Assembly: GCF_963675395.1 (NCBI RefSeq)
Contig: NZ_OY776223.1
Location: forward strand, 1,860,001 to 1,924,000
From: an uncultured Vibrio sp.
GTDB lineage: Bacteria > Pseudomonadota > Gammaproteobacteria > Enterobacterales > Vibrionaceae
Direction: 5' to 3'
Length of the DNA stretch: 64,000 nt
Every line of letters starts with the position of its first letter. The stretch's first letter is position 1. The notes beneath the pieces are model-generated. The model was not told the DNA's origin and ran no database searches. It saw nothing but the letters and a program-made list of their open reading frames with translations. This document shows, one piece after another, positions 10,089 through 22,475 of the stretch. A program made the position numbers and the translations under genes.

Positions 10089-10478
10089 ATGGTAGCTGCG
10101 TTAGCTAGACCAGGACGAGAGCTTGCAAGGCAATTGTTAATGATCGAGTCTGGCGCGGTTATTTTTGTGGCTGCAGGAATGGCGTTAGCCGTAAATCCTG
10201 ATTGGGGACTTTCAGCGTTAATTGGTGGGGGCATTTTTGTCATTGCCAATGCAGTTTTCGCATTATGTGCTTTCATGTTTAGTGGAGCTCGCGCTGCCAA
10301 GCGCATCGCTGCCTCCTTCTATACAGGTGAAGTACTGAAAATTCTCATCACGGTTGCACTGTTCTATGTTGCCTACATGTATATGCAGGTGGAACTTGTT
10401 CCCCTCAAACTAACCTATTTGCTGGTACTAGGTATTAATATCTTTGCACCAGTGCTATTCATTAACAACAAAAAATAG
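10089..10478 (+). CDS. atpI: ATP synthase protein I
   Basis: 129-residue, four-helix inner-membrane protein, first gene of the atp operon. It begins MVAALARPGRELARQLL; hydrophobic helices lie at about 18-36, 40-62, 75-95 and 102-122. AtpI assists c-ring assembly and is not part of the final enzyme. Ends eight bases before atpB. Confidence 0.92.
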   Translation: MVAALARPGRELARQLLMIESGAVIFVAAGMALAVNPDWGLSALIGGGIFVIANAVFALCAFMFSGARAAKRIAASFYTGEVLKILITVALFYVAYMYMQVELVPLKLTYLLVLGINIFAPVLFINNKK

Positions 10479-10483
10479 GATGA

Positions 10484-11299
<816 letters not shown>

Positions 11300-11328
11300 T
11301 TTTTTTAGCTTTTTTATTTGGGCACTAA

Positions 11329-11610
<282 letters not shown>

Positions 11611-11681
11611 TCACCTTTAACTCGGGACGAGCTTAGGCTTGTCACTGATTAACACTAAGTCCAAATAGAGGGGTAGCTGTT

Positions 11682-12152
11682 GTGAACATAAACGCAACTC
11701 TGCTAGGTCAAGCAATCTCGTTCGCACTATTTGTGTGGTTCTGCATGAAGTATGTATGGCCACCATTGATGCAAGCGATCGAAGAACGTCAAAAGAAAAT
11801 CGCTGACGGTCTTCAAGCAGCTGAACGTGCTGCTAAAGACTTGGATCTAGCACAAGCCAACGCTTCTGATCAGTTGAAAGAAGCGAAGCGCACAGCAACT
11901 GAGATCATCGAGCATGCGAATAAGCGTAAGTCTCAAATTCTAGAAGAAGCTCGCGAGGAAGCTCAGGCAGAACGCCAGAAAATCCTAACGCAAGCAGAAG
12001 CTGAACTTGAAGCTGAGCGTAATCGTGCACGCGATGAGCTGCGCAAACAAGTTGCTACTCTGGCTGTAGCTGGTGCTGAGAAAATCCTTGAGCGTACTAT
12101 CGATAAAGATGCGCAAAAAGATATTCTCGACAACATTACTGCAAAACTTTAA
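11682..12152 (+). CDS. atpF: ATP synthase F0 subunit b
   Basis: 156-residue peripheral-stalk subunit: one N-terminal membrane helix (about 5-25) and a long charged alpha-helical coiled coil. Starts with GTG at 11682 ([17 protein letters not shown]), preceded by GAGGGG. Links the F0 base to F1 through the delta subunit encoded next. Confidence 0.96.
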   Translation: MNINATLLGQAISFALFVWFCMKYVWPPLMQAIEERQKKIADGLQAAERAAKDLDLAQANASDQLKEAKRTATEIIEHANKRKSQILEEAREEAQAERQKILTQAEAELEAERNRARDELRKQVATLAVAGAEKILERTIDKDAQKDILDNITAKL

Positions 12153-12166
12153 GTCTGGGGGCGCAT

Positions 12167-12700
12167 ATGTCTGATTTGACTACAATCGCACGCCCCTATG
12201 CTAAAGCAGCCTTCGACTTTGCGGTAGAAAAAGACCAACTAGACCAATGGGGTCAAATGTTGTCTTTTGCTGCTGAAGTTGCCAATAACGAACAAATGGC
12301 TGAACTGTTAACCAGTTCATTCTCTGCTGAAAAAATGGCAGAAATCTTTGTTGCAGTTTGCGGTGACCAAGTTGATGCAAACGGTCAAAACCTTTTAAAG
12401 GTCATGGCTGAGAATGGTCGTTTAACGGCCCTTCCTGATGTTTGTGAGCAGTTCTTCATTCTGAAGAAAGAGCATGAGAAAGAAATTGATGTTGAAGTGA
12501 TTTCAGCATCAGAACTTTCTGATGAACAGCTTGCAAATATCGGCAGCAAACTTGAAGTGCGTCTTGAACGTAAAGTGAAGCTGAATTGCAGTGTAGATGA
12601 GACCCTACTTGGTGGGGTTATTATTCGAGCCGGAGACCTAGTCATCGATGACTCAGCGCGTGGTCGTTTGAACCGCCTGAGCGATGCATTGCAGTCTTAA
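12167..12700 (+). CDS. atpH: ATP synthase F1 subunit delta
   Basis: 177-residue stalk subunit. Family pattern is visible at both ends: [12 protein letters not shown] near residue 8 and [22 protein letters not shown] near the C-terminus. Full length. Followed by atpA after 13 bases. Confidence 0.96.
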   Translation: MSDLTTIARPYAKAAFDFAVEKDQLDQWGQMLSFAAEVANNEQMAELLTSSFSAEKMAEIFVAVCGDQVDANGQNLLKVMAENGRLTALPDVCEQFFILKKEHEKEIDVEVISASELSDEQLANIGSKLEVRLERKVKLNCSVDETLLGGVIIRAGDLVIDDSARGRLNRLSDALQS

Positions 12701-12713
12701 TGGGGATTGGAGC

Positions 12714-14255
12714 ATGCAACTTAATTCCACGGAAATTAGCGATCTGATCAAACAACGTATCGAATCTTTCGAAGTTGTTAGTGAAGCTCGTAACGAGGGT
12801 ACTATCGTATCGGTAAGCGATGGTATCATCCGCATCCACGGCCTAGCGGACGTGATGCAAGGTGAAATGATTGAATTACCGGGTGGCCGTTTTGCACTGG
12901 CACTTAACCTTGAGCGTGACTCGGTTGGTGCGGTTGTAATGGGCCCATATGCTGACCTTAGGGAAGGCATGAAAGTTACAGGTACTGGCCGCATTCTTGA
13001 AGTGCCAGTTGGTCCAGAGCTACTAGGCCGCGTAGTAAACACGCTGGGTGAGCCTATTGATGGTAAAGGTCCAATCGAAGCGAAAATGACTTCACCTGTA
13101 GAAGTGATCGCACCAGGCGTAATCGACCGTAAATCGGTAGATCAACCTGTGCAAACTGGTTATAAGTCAGTTGACTCCATGATCCCAATCGGTCGTGGTC
13201 AGCGTGAGCTTATCATCGGTGACCGTCAGATTGGTAAAACAGCACTGGCGATCGATGCGATCATCAACCAAAAAGACTCTGGTATTTTCTCAATCTACGT
13301 AGCAATCGGTCAGAAAGCATCGACTATTGCTAACGTGGTTCGCAAACTAGAAGAGCACGGCGCACTACAAAACACTATCGTTGTAGTTGCATCTGCTTCT
13401 GAATCTGCAGCGCTACAATACCTAGCGCCTTACGCAGGTTGTGCGATGGGTGAATACTTCCGCGATCGCGGCGAAGACGCACTGATTGTTTACGATGACC
13501 TATCTAAGCAAGCAGTAGCTTACCGTCAGATCTCTCTACTACTTAAACGTCCACCAGGCCGTGAGGCATTCCCAGGTGACGTATTCTACTTACACTCTCG
13601 TCTACTAGAGCGTGCGGCTCGTGTTAGCGAAGAGTACGTAGAGCGTTTCACTAACGGTGAAGTGAAAGGTAAGACTGGTTCTTTGACTGCTCTTCCTATC
13701 ATCGAAACTCAAGCAGGTGACGTTTCAGCATTCGTACCGACTAACGTAATCTCTATTACCGATGGTCAGATCTTCCTACAAACTGAGCTATTCAACGCAG
13801 GTGTACGCCCAGCGGTTGACCCAGGTATCTCAGTATCTCGTGTAGGTGGTTCAGCTCAGACGAAAATCATCAAGAAACTATCAGGTGGTATCCGTACAGC
13901 ACTAGCTGCATACCGCGAACTAGCAGCATTTGCTCAGTTCTCTTCTGACCTTGATGAAGCAACGAAGAAACAGCTAGACCATGGTCAAAAAGTTACAGAA
14001 CTAATGAAGCAGAAGCAGTACGCTCCAATGTCTGTATTTGACCAAGCTCTAACTATCTTCGCGGCAGAGCGCGGTTACCTTGATGATGTAGAACTAAACA
14101 AAGTTCTAGATTTCGAGGCGGCTCTACTATCGTACGCTCGCGGTCAATACGCTGAACTAGCAGCTGAGATCGACAAGTCTGGTGCTTACAACGATGAAAT
14201 CGAAGCTCAGTTGAAGAAACTGACTGACGACTTCAAAGCAACCCAAACTTGGTAA
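12714..14255 (+). CDS. atpA: ATP synthase F1 subunit alpha
   Basis: 513-residue regulatory nucleotide-binding subunit. P-loop GDRQIGKT at about residue 169, and the alpha signature [17 protein letters not shown] near 365. Start chosen at ATG 12714 ([15 protein letters not shown], the family N-terminus) with a GGAG site; the longer frame from 12684 would overlap atpH. Confidence 0.98.
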   Translation: MQLNSTEISDLIKQRIESFEVVSEARNEGTIVSVSDGIIRIHGLADVMQGEMIELPGGRFALALNLERDSVGAVVMGPYADLREGMKVTGTGRILEVPVGPELLGRVVNTLGEPIDGKGPIEAKMTSPVEVIAPGVIDRKSVDQPVQTGYKSVDSMIPIGRGQRELIIGDRQIGKTALAIDAIINQKDSGIFSIYVAIGQKASTIANVVRKLEEHGALQNTIVVVASASESAALQYLAPYAGCAMGEYFRDRGEDALIVYDDLSKQAVAYRQISLLLKRPPGREAFPGDVFYLHSRLLERAARVSEEYVERFTNGEVKGKTGSLTALPIIETQAGDVSAFVPTNVISITDGQIFLQTELFNAGVRPAVDPGISVSRVGGSAQTKIIKKLSGGIRTALAAYRELAAFAQFSSDLDEATKKQLDHGQKVTELMKQKQYAPMSVFDQALTIFAAERGYLDDVELNKVLDFEAALLSYARGQYAELAAEIDKSGAYNDEIEAQLKKLTDDFKATQTW

Positions 14256-14299
14256 TTAGGTCGGTGGCAGTTTCTGCCACCAACTAACGGAGAGTAACG

Positions 14300-15166
14300 A
14301 TGGCCGGCGCAAAAGAGATACGTAATAAAATCGGTAGTGTTAAAAGCACGCAGAAAATTACGAAAGCGATGGAAATGGTAGCAGCTTCAAAAATGCGTCG
14401 CTCTCAAGATGCAATGGAAGCTTCTCGTCCATACGCTGAAACAATGCGTAAAGTGATCGGTCACGTGGCAAACGCAAACCTAGAGTACCGTCATCCGTAC
14501 CTAGAAGAGCGTGAAGCTAAACGTGTTGGTTACATCATCGTTTCGACAGACCGTGGTCTGTGTGGTGGTTTGAACATTAACGTGTTCAAAAAAGCCGTTA
14601 CAGACATCCAAACATGGAAAGAGAAAGGTGCTGAAATCGAGCTGGCAGTGATTGGCTCGAAAGCAACTGCTTTCTTTAAACATGGTGGCGCAAAAGTTGC
14701 GGCACAGGTTTCTGGCCTTGGCGATAACCCAAGCCTAGAAGACCTAATCGGTTCTGTTGGCGTAATGCTGAAGAAATACGATGAAGGTGAACTGGACCGT
14801 CTATACGTAGTGTTCAACAAGTTTGTTAACACTATGGTTCAGCAACCAACGATCGATCAATTGCTACCTTTGCCTAAATCGGACAGCAAAGAGATGCAGC
14901 GTGAGCACTCATGGGACTACATCTATGAGCCTGAGCCAAAACCTCTACTGGATACGCTACTAGTGCGTTACGTAGAGTCTCAGGTATACCAAGGTGTGGT
15001 TGAGAACCTTGCTTGTGAGCAAGCGGCTCGAATGATTGCGATGAAGGCTGCAACGGATAACGCAACCAACTTGATTGATGATTTAGAGCTTGTGTACAAC
15101 AAAGCCCGTCAGGCTGCGATTACACAAGAGCTATCAGAAATCGTTGGTGGTGCAGCTGCGGTTTAA
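14300..15166 (+). CDS. atpG: ATP synthase F1 subunit gamma
   Basis: 288-residue central-shaft subunit. N-terminal helix [20 protein letters not shown] and C-terminal helix with the signature [14 protein letters not shown] form the coiled-coil rotor; [11 protein letters not shown] lies in the Rossmann-like middle. Full family length. Confidence 0.97.
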   Translation: MAGAKEIRNKIGSVKSTQKITKAMEMVAASKMRRSQDAMEASRPYAETMRKVIGHVANANLEYRHPYLEEREAKRVGYIIVSTDRGLCGGLNINVFKKAVTDIQTWKEKGAEIELAVIGSKATAFFKHGGAKVAAQVSGLGDNPSLEDLIGSVGVMLKKYDEGELDRLYVVFNKFVNTMVQQPTIDQLLPLPKSDSKEMQREHSWDYIYEPEPKPLLDTLLVRYVESQVYQGVVENLACEQAARMIAMKAATDNATNLIDDLELVYNKARQAAITQELSEIVGGAAAV

Positions 15167-15186
15167 GCTTAGGTAAAACGAAATAG

Positions 15187-16605
<1,419 letters not shown>

Positions 16606-16623
16606 GGCTAACTAGGAGGCGAT

Positions 16624-17046
16624 ATGGCACCAATAACCTTTCACCTAGACGTAGTAAGCGCTGAGAAACGTATTTTCTCTGGTCGTGTAGAAACGTTTCA
16701 GGTGACCGGTAGCGAAGGTGAGCTTGGTATTTTCCATGGCCATACTCCGCTTCTGACCGCTATTCAGCCTGGTATGGTGCGTATTGTGAAACAGCACGGC
16801 CACGAAGAGTTCATTTATGTCTCTGGTGGTATGGTCGAAGTTCAGCCTGGTACTGCTACAGTACTGGCTGATACAGCGATTCGTGGTGAAGATCTAGACG
16901 CAGCGAAGGCAGAAGAAGCTAAGCGTCGTGCTGAGGAGAATATCCAGAACCAGCATGGCGATATGAACTTCGCACAAGCGGCCAGTGAACTGGCTAAAGC
17001 CATTGCTCAGCTACGAGTTATCGAGCTGACCAAAAAGCGTCGCTAA
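16624..17046 (+). CDS. atpC: ATP synthase F1 subunit epsilon
   Basis: 140-residue rotor and inhibitory subunit: N-terminal beta sandwich (about 1-85, with [13 protein letters not shown]) and C-terminal helical hairpin rich in Ala, Glu and Lys. AGGAGG ribosome-binding site. Last gene of the operon, directly followed by an intrinsic terminator. Confidence 0.97.
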   Translation: MAPITFHLDVVSAEKRIFSGRVETFQVTGSEGELGIFHGHTPLLTAIQPGMVRIVKQHGHEEFIYVSGGMVEVQPGTATVLADTAIRGEDLDAAKAEEAKRRAEENIQNQHGDMNFAQAASELAKAIAQLRVIELTKKRR

Positions 17047-17070
17047 GCCCAATTAGCAACGTTGCATGAA

Positions 17071-17097
17071 AAAGGCGGCCAAATGGTCGCCTTTTTG
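17071..17097 (+). terminator. Intrinsic terminator after atpC
   Basis: AAAGGCGGCC / GGTCGCCTTT stem (17071-17080 with 17084-17093), AAAT-type loop, T-run. Near copy of the hairpin after yidC. Confidence 0.88.
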
Positions 17098-17196
17098 ATT
17101 ATTTTTTCGTTAGAAATTGACCTTTTTCGATTAACTTCTCCCTTCAAGCTGTCTAAAATATCCGCCAACTACATAAAAAACGTCAATAGGTTATCA

Positions 17197-18558
17197 ATGA
17201 AATTCAGTGCTGTAATTCTTGCTGCAGGCAAGGGAACCCGTATGTATTCGAACATGCCAAAAGTGCTTCACACTTTAGCTGGTAAGCCAATGGCAAAACA
17301 TGTAATTGATACATGTGCAGGTCTTGGTGCTCAAAACATTCATCTGGTTTATGGTCATGGTGGTGATCAAATGAAACAGGTGTTAGCAGAAGAGTCAGTA
17401 AACTGGGTACTTCAGGCAGAACAGTTAGGCACTGGTCATGCGGTCGATCAGGCTTCAGCTCAATTCGAAGATGATGAAAAAGTCCTTATTTTATATGGGG
17501 ACGTACCACTGATTTCAGCAGAAACTATTGAGAGCCTGCTTGACGCTCAACCGACTGGTGGTATCGCGTTGCTGACCGTTGTTTTGGACAACCCGACTGG
17601 TTACGGACGTATCGTACGTAAGAATGGTCCAGTCGTGGCTATCGTCGAGCAGAAAGATGCAACCGAAGAACAAAAGCAAATTAAAGAGATTAACACGGGT
17701 GTGATGGTTGCGACGGGTGGCGATCTGAAACGCTGGTTATCTGGCTTGAACAACAACAATGCGCAAGGTGAATACTACCTTACTGACGTTATTGCAGCTG
17801 CTCACGATGAAGGTCGTGCTGTAGAGGCGGTGCATCCTGTTAACGCGATTGAAGTTGAAGGGGTGAATGACCGTGCCCAGCTTGCTCGTTTAGAGCGTGC
17901 GTTCCAATCGATGCAAGCGCAAAAGCTTCTCGAGCAGGGCGTGATGCTGCGTGATCCGGCTCGCTTTGACTTACGTGGTGAGCTGCAATGTGGCATGGAC
18001 TGCGAAATTGATGTCAACGTGATCATAGAAGGCAGTGTATCGCTTGGTGATAACGTTGTTATCGGTGCTGGCAGTGTGTTGAAAGATTGTGAGATTGATG
18101 ACAACACTATCGTGCGTCCATACAGCGTGATTGAAGGCGCAACCGTTGGTGAAGACTGTACTGTCGGCCCATTTAGCCGTCTGCGTCCTGGTGCAGATAT
18201 GCGTAACGATTCTCACGTCGGTAACTTTGTCGAAGTGAAGAATGCGCGCATTGGTGAAGGCTCTAAAGCCAACCATCTGACTTACCTGGGCGACGCAGAA
18301 ATCGGCCAGCGTACGAATATCGGTGCTGGCACGATTACCTGTAATTACGATGGTGCGAACAAGTTCAAAACCATCATTGGTAATGATGTTTTCGTTGGTT
18401 CAGATAGCCAGCTGGTGGCGCCAGTTACCATTGCTGATGGTGTGACTATTGGCGCAGGTACGACCCTGACCAAAGATGTAGCCGAAGGTGAGTTAGTGAT
18501 TACTCGTGCTAAAGAGCGCAGAATTACTGATTGGCAGCGTCCGGTTAAAAAGAAGTAA
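17197..18558 (+). CDS. glmU: Bifunctional GlmU: GlcN-1-P acetyltransferase / GlcNAc-1-P uridyltransferase
   Basis: 453-residue enzyme making UDP-GlcNAc for peptidoglycan and LPS. The N-terminal pyrophosphorylase domain starts [17 protein letters not shown]; the C-terminal half is a left-handed beta helix of hexapeptide repeats with NFVEVKN and [11 protein letters not shown]. Start ATG 17197 matches the family N-terminus; the longer frame from 17062 runs through the atpC terminator and is rejected. Confidence 0.97.
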   Translation: MKFSAVILAAGKGTRMYSNMPKVLHTLAGKPMAKHVIDTCAGLGAQNIHLVYGHGGDQMKQVLAEESVNWVLQAEQLGTGHAVDQASAQFEDDEKVLILYGDVPLISAETIESLLDAQPTGGIALLTVVLDNPTGYGRIVRKNGPVVAIVEQKDATEEQKQIKEINTGVMVATGGDLKRWLSGLNNNNAQGEYYLTDVIAAAHDEGRAVEAVHPVNAIEVEGVNDRAQLARLERAFQSMQAQKLLEQGVMLRDPARFDLRGELQCGMDCEIDVNVIIEGSVSLGDNVVIGAGSVLKDCEIDDNTIVRPYSVIEGATVGEDCTVGPFSRLRPGADMRNDSHVGNFVEVKNARIGEGSKANHLTYLGDAEIGQRTNIGAGTITCNYDGANKFKTIIGNDVFVGSDSQLVAPVTIADGVTIGAGTTLTKDVAEGELVITRAKERRITDWQRPVKKK

Positions 18559-18582
18559 CTCGATTTTCTCTAAAATACATTG

Positions 18583-18613
18583 AACAAAGCCGCTCACTAT
18601 GAGCGGCTTTGTT
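18583..18613. terminator. Bidirectional terminator between glmU and punC-like gene
   Basis: Perfect 13-base stem AACAAAGCCGCTC / GAGCGGCTTTGTT with loop ACTAT, serving two convergent genes. Confidence 0.85.
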
Positions 18614-18617
18614 GTAG

Positions 18618-19823
18618 TTAGCAGTCTTCTTCACGAACAACGCGTGAGTTATCGGGGGTGGCAAAGTGCTTGGCCAGCTCTCGGTTAGACAGAATGTAGC
18701 CAATCCATAAACCGCCCATACAAATCACAATCGCGATACCAGTGACCGACTGAGCCTGGCTGGCCATCGCAGCAACAAATGCGCTGGCAAGACTACTCAC
18801 GCAGATCTGTAAGCTGTTTTGCAAACCAGCTGCGGTTGCTGGACTTTGATGAGCACTGGCTAACGCTCGGTTTACTACGATTGGGTATAGCGCACCGTTT
18901 GCGACAGCGATCAGACAGAAAGGCGTCAGAATTGGCCAGATAGAGGTTAATGTCCATTGTGATGCGACGAAGACCATCAGTGCTGCAATACTAAACAAGC
19001 CGATCAACTGGCGTAAAACGTTTTTGTCACCATATTTGCGTACACCTACTTTTCCTAAATAGCCACCAGCCATAAAGGCAATGGTTTGTGGAATAAAGCT
19101 CAAACCAATGTCTTTAGCTTCATAACCCAGTTGCGCCATGATTTCTGGCATACCGGTCAGGTAAGCAAAGAATGCAGCGGAAGCGGTGGCAAACATAAGT
19201 ACGTTACCAAGATAAGTCTTAGAGCCCAGTAGTGCTTTAATATCTGCAGAGATACTGGTCTGTTTTACTTGCGCTTTTTGGTCTTTTTGCAGCATGGTTG
19301 TAGCGACAAGCAATACACCCACCAGTGTTAACGCGATAAAAATACTCTGCCAGCCAAAGTTGTCCGTAAGTACGACGCCTAATTGAGGAGCCAACGCAGG
19401 TGATAAGGCAACCAGCGGCATGATAGTGGCGAAAATTTGCTGACTGCTGCTTGAGTAACGTTTAATAACCATGGCTTGCCAGATAACGGCTGGTGCACAG
19501 ACACCGATTGCCTGAACAAATCGGAGAGTGAGCAATTGCCACACCTGATCGCAGAATGCCAGACCGAATGACGCAAGAGTGAATACAACTAAACCTGCGG
19601 CTAGCGTATTGCGGTGGCCAAATTTATCTGAGGCCAACCCCCACATCAGCTGACCAAATGCCATTCCCCCTAAAAATACGGTAAGAGACAGGGCAATTTG
19701 TTCTGGACCCGTCGCGAAGTCGATTTCCATTGCTTTAAAAGCTGGCAGGTACATATCGGTAGCAACAAAGCCAAGCATCGACAGCACTGCAAGATAAACG
19801 AGTTGTAGTTTTGATATTTTCAT
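18618..19823 (-). CDS. punC: MFS transporter, PunC (YdhC)-like
   Basis: 401-residue, 12-helix major facilitator of the Bcr/CflA drug-resistance subfamily. The first helix contains the family motif MLGFVATDMYLPAF and the loop 2-3 motif GLASDKFGHR is clear. The sequence follows E. coli YdhC/PunC closely (RFVQAIGVCAPAVIWQAMV, SPALAPQLG, IPQTIAFMAGGYLGK), a purine nucleoside carrier. It is divergent from a LysR gene that resembles YdhB/PunR, the same pair as in E. coli, which supports the assignment. Substrate is inferred, not shown. Confidence 0.82.
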   Translation of the reverse strand: MKISKLQLVYLAVLSMLGFVATDMYLPAFKAMEIDFATGPEQIALSLTVFLGGMAFGQLMWGLASDKFGHRNTLAAGLVVFTLASFGLAFCDQVWQLLTLRFVQAIGVCAPAVIWQAMVIKRYSSSSQQIFATIMPLVALSPALAPQLGVVLTDNFGWQSIFIALTLVGVLLVATTMLQKDQKAQVKQTSISADIKALLGSKTYLGNVLMFATASAAFFAYLTGMPEIMAQLGYEAKDIGLSFIPQTIAFMAGGYLGKVGVRKYGDKNVLRQLIGLFSIAALMVFVASQWTLTSIWPILTPFCLIAVANGALYPIVVNRALASAHQSPATAAGLQNSLQICVSSLASAFVAAMASQAQSVTGIAIVICMGGLWIGYILSNRELAKHFATPDNSRVVREEDC

Positions 19824-19935
19824 TATTAACCAATCAAATTATTTAATTACTTTTTAACCAATATCAGTTGGCGCCAACCCTGATTTACTTGTTCTTTTAT
19901 TCTATTTTTCGATTTACAAAAAATAAAACGTTAAA

Positions 19936-19951
19936 ATTGTTCACTATCAAT
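19936..19951. promoter_or_regulatory. Candidate LysR-type operator between punC and punR
   Basis: Inverted repeat ATTG-N8-CAAT of T-N11-A form, 25 bases before the punR start in the 153-base divergent gap. Placement is right for autoregulation, but the motif is short. Confidence 0.35.
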
Positions 19952-19976
19952 CAAAAAATTTGAAAGGTACTTAGTG

Positions 19977-20879
19977 ATGTTTTCCAAATCTTCATTAGAA
20001 ATGCTGGATACCGTCGCCCGGTTGGGGAGTTTTACCGCGGCTGCTGAGGTGCTGCACAAAGTGCCTTCGGCAATCAGTTATGGTGTTCGCCAGGTGGAGC
20101 AGGATTTGGATGTTGTATTGTTTAGACGTCTGCCAAGAAAGGTTGAGCTGACGCCTGCGGGAGAGTTATTTATCTCAGAGGCGCGTGTTTTGTTACGTCA
20201 GATGGAAGAGGTTAAAGCTCAGACCCGTCGGGCGGCACATGGCTGGCAAACCACATTAAAACTGACGTTGGATAATGTCGTTAAACTGGAAAAGCTCAAA
20301 CCACTGATTGAAGACTTTTATCGTGAATTTGAGTTTGCTGAGCTGCAAATAAACATGGAAGTGTTTAATGGCTCATGGGAGGCGATTGCTCAAGGGCGGG
20401 CAGATATTGTGATTGGCGCGACAAGTGCGATCCCGGTTGGTGGCGATTTCGAAGTCAGAGATATGGGAACACTCGACTGGGCATTTGTCATGTCACCAGC
20501 ACATCCCTGCGTTCGTCAGCAGGTGCTAGCGGAAGCGTTTGTCAGCCAGTTTCCTGCTATCTGCCTGGATGATACATCAAATGTGCTACCTAAGCGGCAC
20601 ACTGGCCATTATCCTCATCAGCGCCGCTTACTATTGCCAAACTGGTATGCAGCAATTGAGTGCCTGAAAAACGGCGTTGGGGTGGGGTTTATGCCACGTC
20701 ATATCGCTATGCCATTGATCAATGATGGTGTGCTGGTGGAGAAAGTTCTGCCAGACGATAAGCCAGTGAGCCGTTGTTGTTTGGTATGGCGTAAAGATGA
20801 AAACCATAACTTGATCCAATGGATGGTGGATTACTTAGGATCATCCAGTCAGTTACATCAGGATTGGTTGCAGGCTTAA
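19977..20879 (+). CDS. punR: LysR-family regulator, PunR (YdhB)-like
   Basis: 300-residue LysR regulator: winged helix-turn-helix at residues 3-62 (SLEMLDTVARLGSFTAAAE, then SAISYGVRQVEQDL) and a periplasmic-binding-like effector domain. EVFNGSWEAIAQGRADIVIGAT and AIPVGGDFEVRDMG match the corresponding parts of E. coli YdhB/PunR, which senses adenosine/inosine and activates punC. I use ATG 19977; an in-frame GTG lies three bases earlier, both behind GAAAGG. Confidence 0.82.
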   Translation: MFSKSSLEMLDTVARLGSFTAAAEVLHKVPSAISYGVRQVEQDLDVVLFRRLPRKVELTPAGELFISEARVLLRQMEEVKAQTRRAAHGWQTTLKLTLDNVVKLEKLKPLIEDFYREFEFAELQINMEVFNGSWEAIAQGRADIVIGATSAIPVGGDFEVRDMGTLDWAFVMSPAHPCVRQQVLAEAFVSQFPAICLDDTSNVLPKRHTGHYPHQRRLLLPNWYAAIECLKNGVGVGFMPRHIAMPLINDGVLVEKVLPDDKPVSRCCLVWRKDENHNLIQWMVDYLGSSSQLHQDWLQA

Positions 20880-20889
20880 ATATCAAATA

Positions 20890-20917
20890 AAAACACCTCG
20901 CTAAAGCGAGGTGTTTT
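20890..20917. terminator. Bidirectional terminator between punR and ilvA
   Basis: AAAACACCTCGC / GCGAGGTGTTTT, 12-base stem, TAAA loop; T-runs on both strands. Confidence 0.88.
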
Positions 20918-20925
20918 GGGGCTGT

Positions 20926-22473
20926 TTATGATAAGAAGAACTTATAGGATGGATTATCCGTTTCGTCTTTACACTGGTAGCCAAGTTCACGCAAGTGTGC
21001 GGAAAATTGGGCTAAGTCGCTTTCATCTAACTCGAAACCACAAAGAACACGGCCGTAATCAGCACCGTGGTTACGGTAGTTAAACAGGCTGATATTCCAG
21101 TGGGTACCGAGTGTGCTTAAGAACTTCAGCAGCGCGCCCGGATATTCCGGAAACTCGAAACTGTAAAGACGTTCCTTGAGCTTTTTGGAAGGTTTGCCAC
21201 CGATCATGTAGCGAATGTGTAGCTTCGCCATTTCATCATCAGATAGATCCACCACCGGATAACCACCTTCGCGTAGATCGCGAATTATATGATCCAGCTC
21301 TTCCTGGCCGCCCTGAAGACGCACACCAACAAAGATGTTTGCCAGTTCATCATCGTTGTAACGGTAGTTGAACTCAGTCACTGCTCGGCCACCAATCAAG
21401 TTACAAAACTCAAAGAAAGCGCCTTGGCGTTCTGGGATCGTGACGGCGAGTAAGCCTTCACGCTTTTCACCTAGTTCACAACGTTCAGAGACATAGCGCA
21501 AACCATGGAAGTTAGTGTTGGCACCAGACAGTACCGTACCGAGGTTTTTGTCTTTGAGTTTGTTCTGCTCAGCAAACTTCTTCAAACCTGCCAGAGCAAG
21601 GGCTCCTGAAGGCTCTGCTATTGCTCGTGTATCTTCAAAGATATCTTTCACGGCCGCACAGATTTCATCGCTTGATACGGCAATATGGCCATCAATGTAC
21701 TTCTGGCACAAGCGGAATGTCTCTTCTCCGATGCGTTTCACCGCTACACCATCGGCAAACATACTGACCTGATCAAGTACGACAGGCTCACCAGCATCTA
21801 AAGCCGCTTTTAAGCAAGAAGAGTCTTCTGGCTCGACGGCAATCACTTTGATTTCTGGCATCAGTTGCTTGACCAGTACTGCGACACCTGCCGCCAGACC
21901 GCCGCCGCCGACTGGAACAAAGATGTAGTCCAGATGGCCATTTTGCTGCAGCATTTCCATGCCAATGGTGCCTTGACCAGCGATCACCAATGGATGATCG
22001 AAAGGTGGCACAAAGGTGTAGCCATATTCTTCTGACAGGCGCTCTGCTTCGGCTTTAGCTTCATCGAAGTTACTGCCATGCAAGACGACATTACCGCCAA
22101 AGCTACGCACGGCATCAACCTTGATATCTGGTGTGGTCTTTGGCATTACGATGGTGGTTTTGATACCCAGCTTAGTGCCAGATAGCGCCATCCCTTGTGC
22201 ATGGTTGCCTGCTGATGCTGCTATGACACCCGCAGCCTTTTGTTCTTCAGATAGGCTGGCAACCATGTTGTAAGCGCCACGCAGCTTGAAAGAGTGCACA
22301 GGCTGACGATCTTCGCGTTTGATTTGCACGTTGTTGCCAATGCGTGCCGAAAGGCGTGGCATATCTTGCAATGGCGTGACTGTGGCGACTTCATAAACCG
22401 GTGCGCGCAGGATTTGGCGCAGATAGTCTGCGCCAGTTTGATTAACTTTCTTTGCGGGTTGAGATTCCATCAT
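20926..22473 (-). CDS. ilvA: Threonine ammonia-lyase, biosynthetic
   Basis: 515-residue PLP enzyme converting threonine to 2-oxobutanoate, first committed step to isoleucine. PLP lysine is Lys63 in HSFKLRGAY; the phosphate-binding loop is VPVGGGGLAAG (about 190). The C-terminal 190 residues are two ACT-like regulatory domains (isoleucine inhibition, valine activation). Starts two bases after the ilvD stop; two adjacent ATGs (22473 and 22470) are possible. Last gene of the ilv operon. Confidence 0.97.
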   Translation of the reverse strand: MMESQPAKKVNQTGADYLRQILRAPVYEVATVTPLQDMPRLSARIGNNVQIKREDRQPVHSFKLRGAYNMVASLSEEQKAAGVIAASAGNHAQGMALSGTKLGIKTTIVMPKTTPDIKVDAVRSFGGNVVLHGSNFDEAKAEAERLSEEYGYTFVPPFDHPLVIAGQGTIGMEMLQQNGHLDYIFVPVGGGGLAAGVAVLVKQLMPEIKVIAVEPEDSSCLKAALDAGEPVVLDQVSMFADGVAVKRIGEETFRLCQKYIDGHIAVSSDEICAAVKDIFEDTRAIAEPSGALALAGLKKFAEQNKLKDKNLGTVLSGANTNFHGLRYVSERCELGEKREGLLAVTIPERQGAFFEFCNLIGGRAVTEFNYRYNDDELANIFVGVRLQGGQEELDHIIRDLREGGYPVVDLSDDEMAKLHIRYMIGGKPSKKLKERLYSFEFPEYPGALLKFLSTLGTHWNISLFNYRNHGADYGRVLCGFELDESDLAQFSAHLRELGYQCKDETDNPSYKFFLS

Positions 22474-22475
22474 TG

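Noticed and set aside
17062..17196. 45-codon N-terminal extension of GlmU
   Set aside because: It runs through the atpC terminator and has no similarity to GlmU, whose N-terminus begins at ATG 17197.
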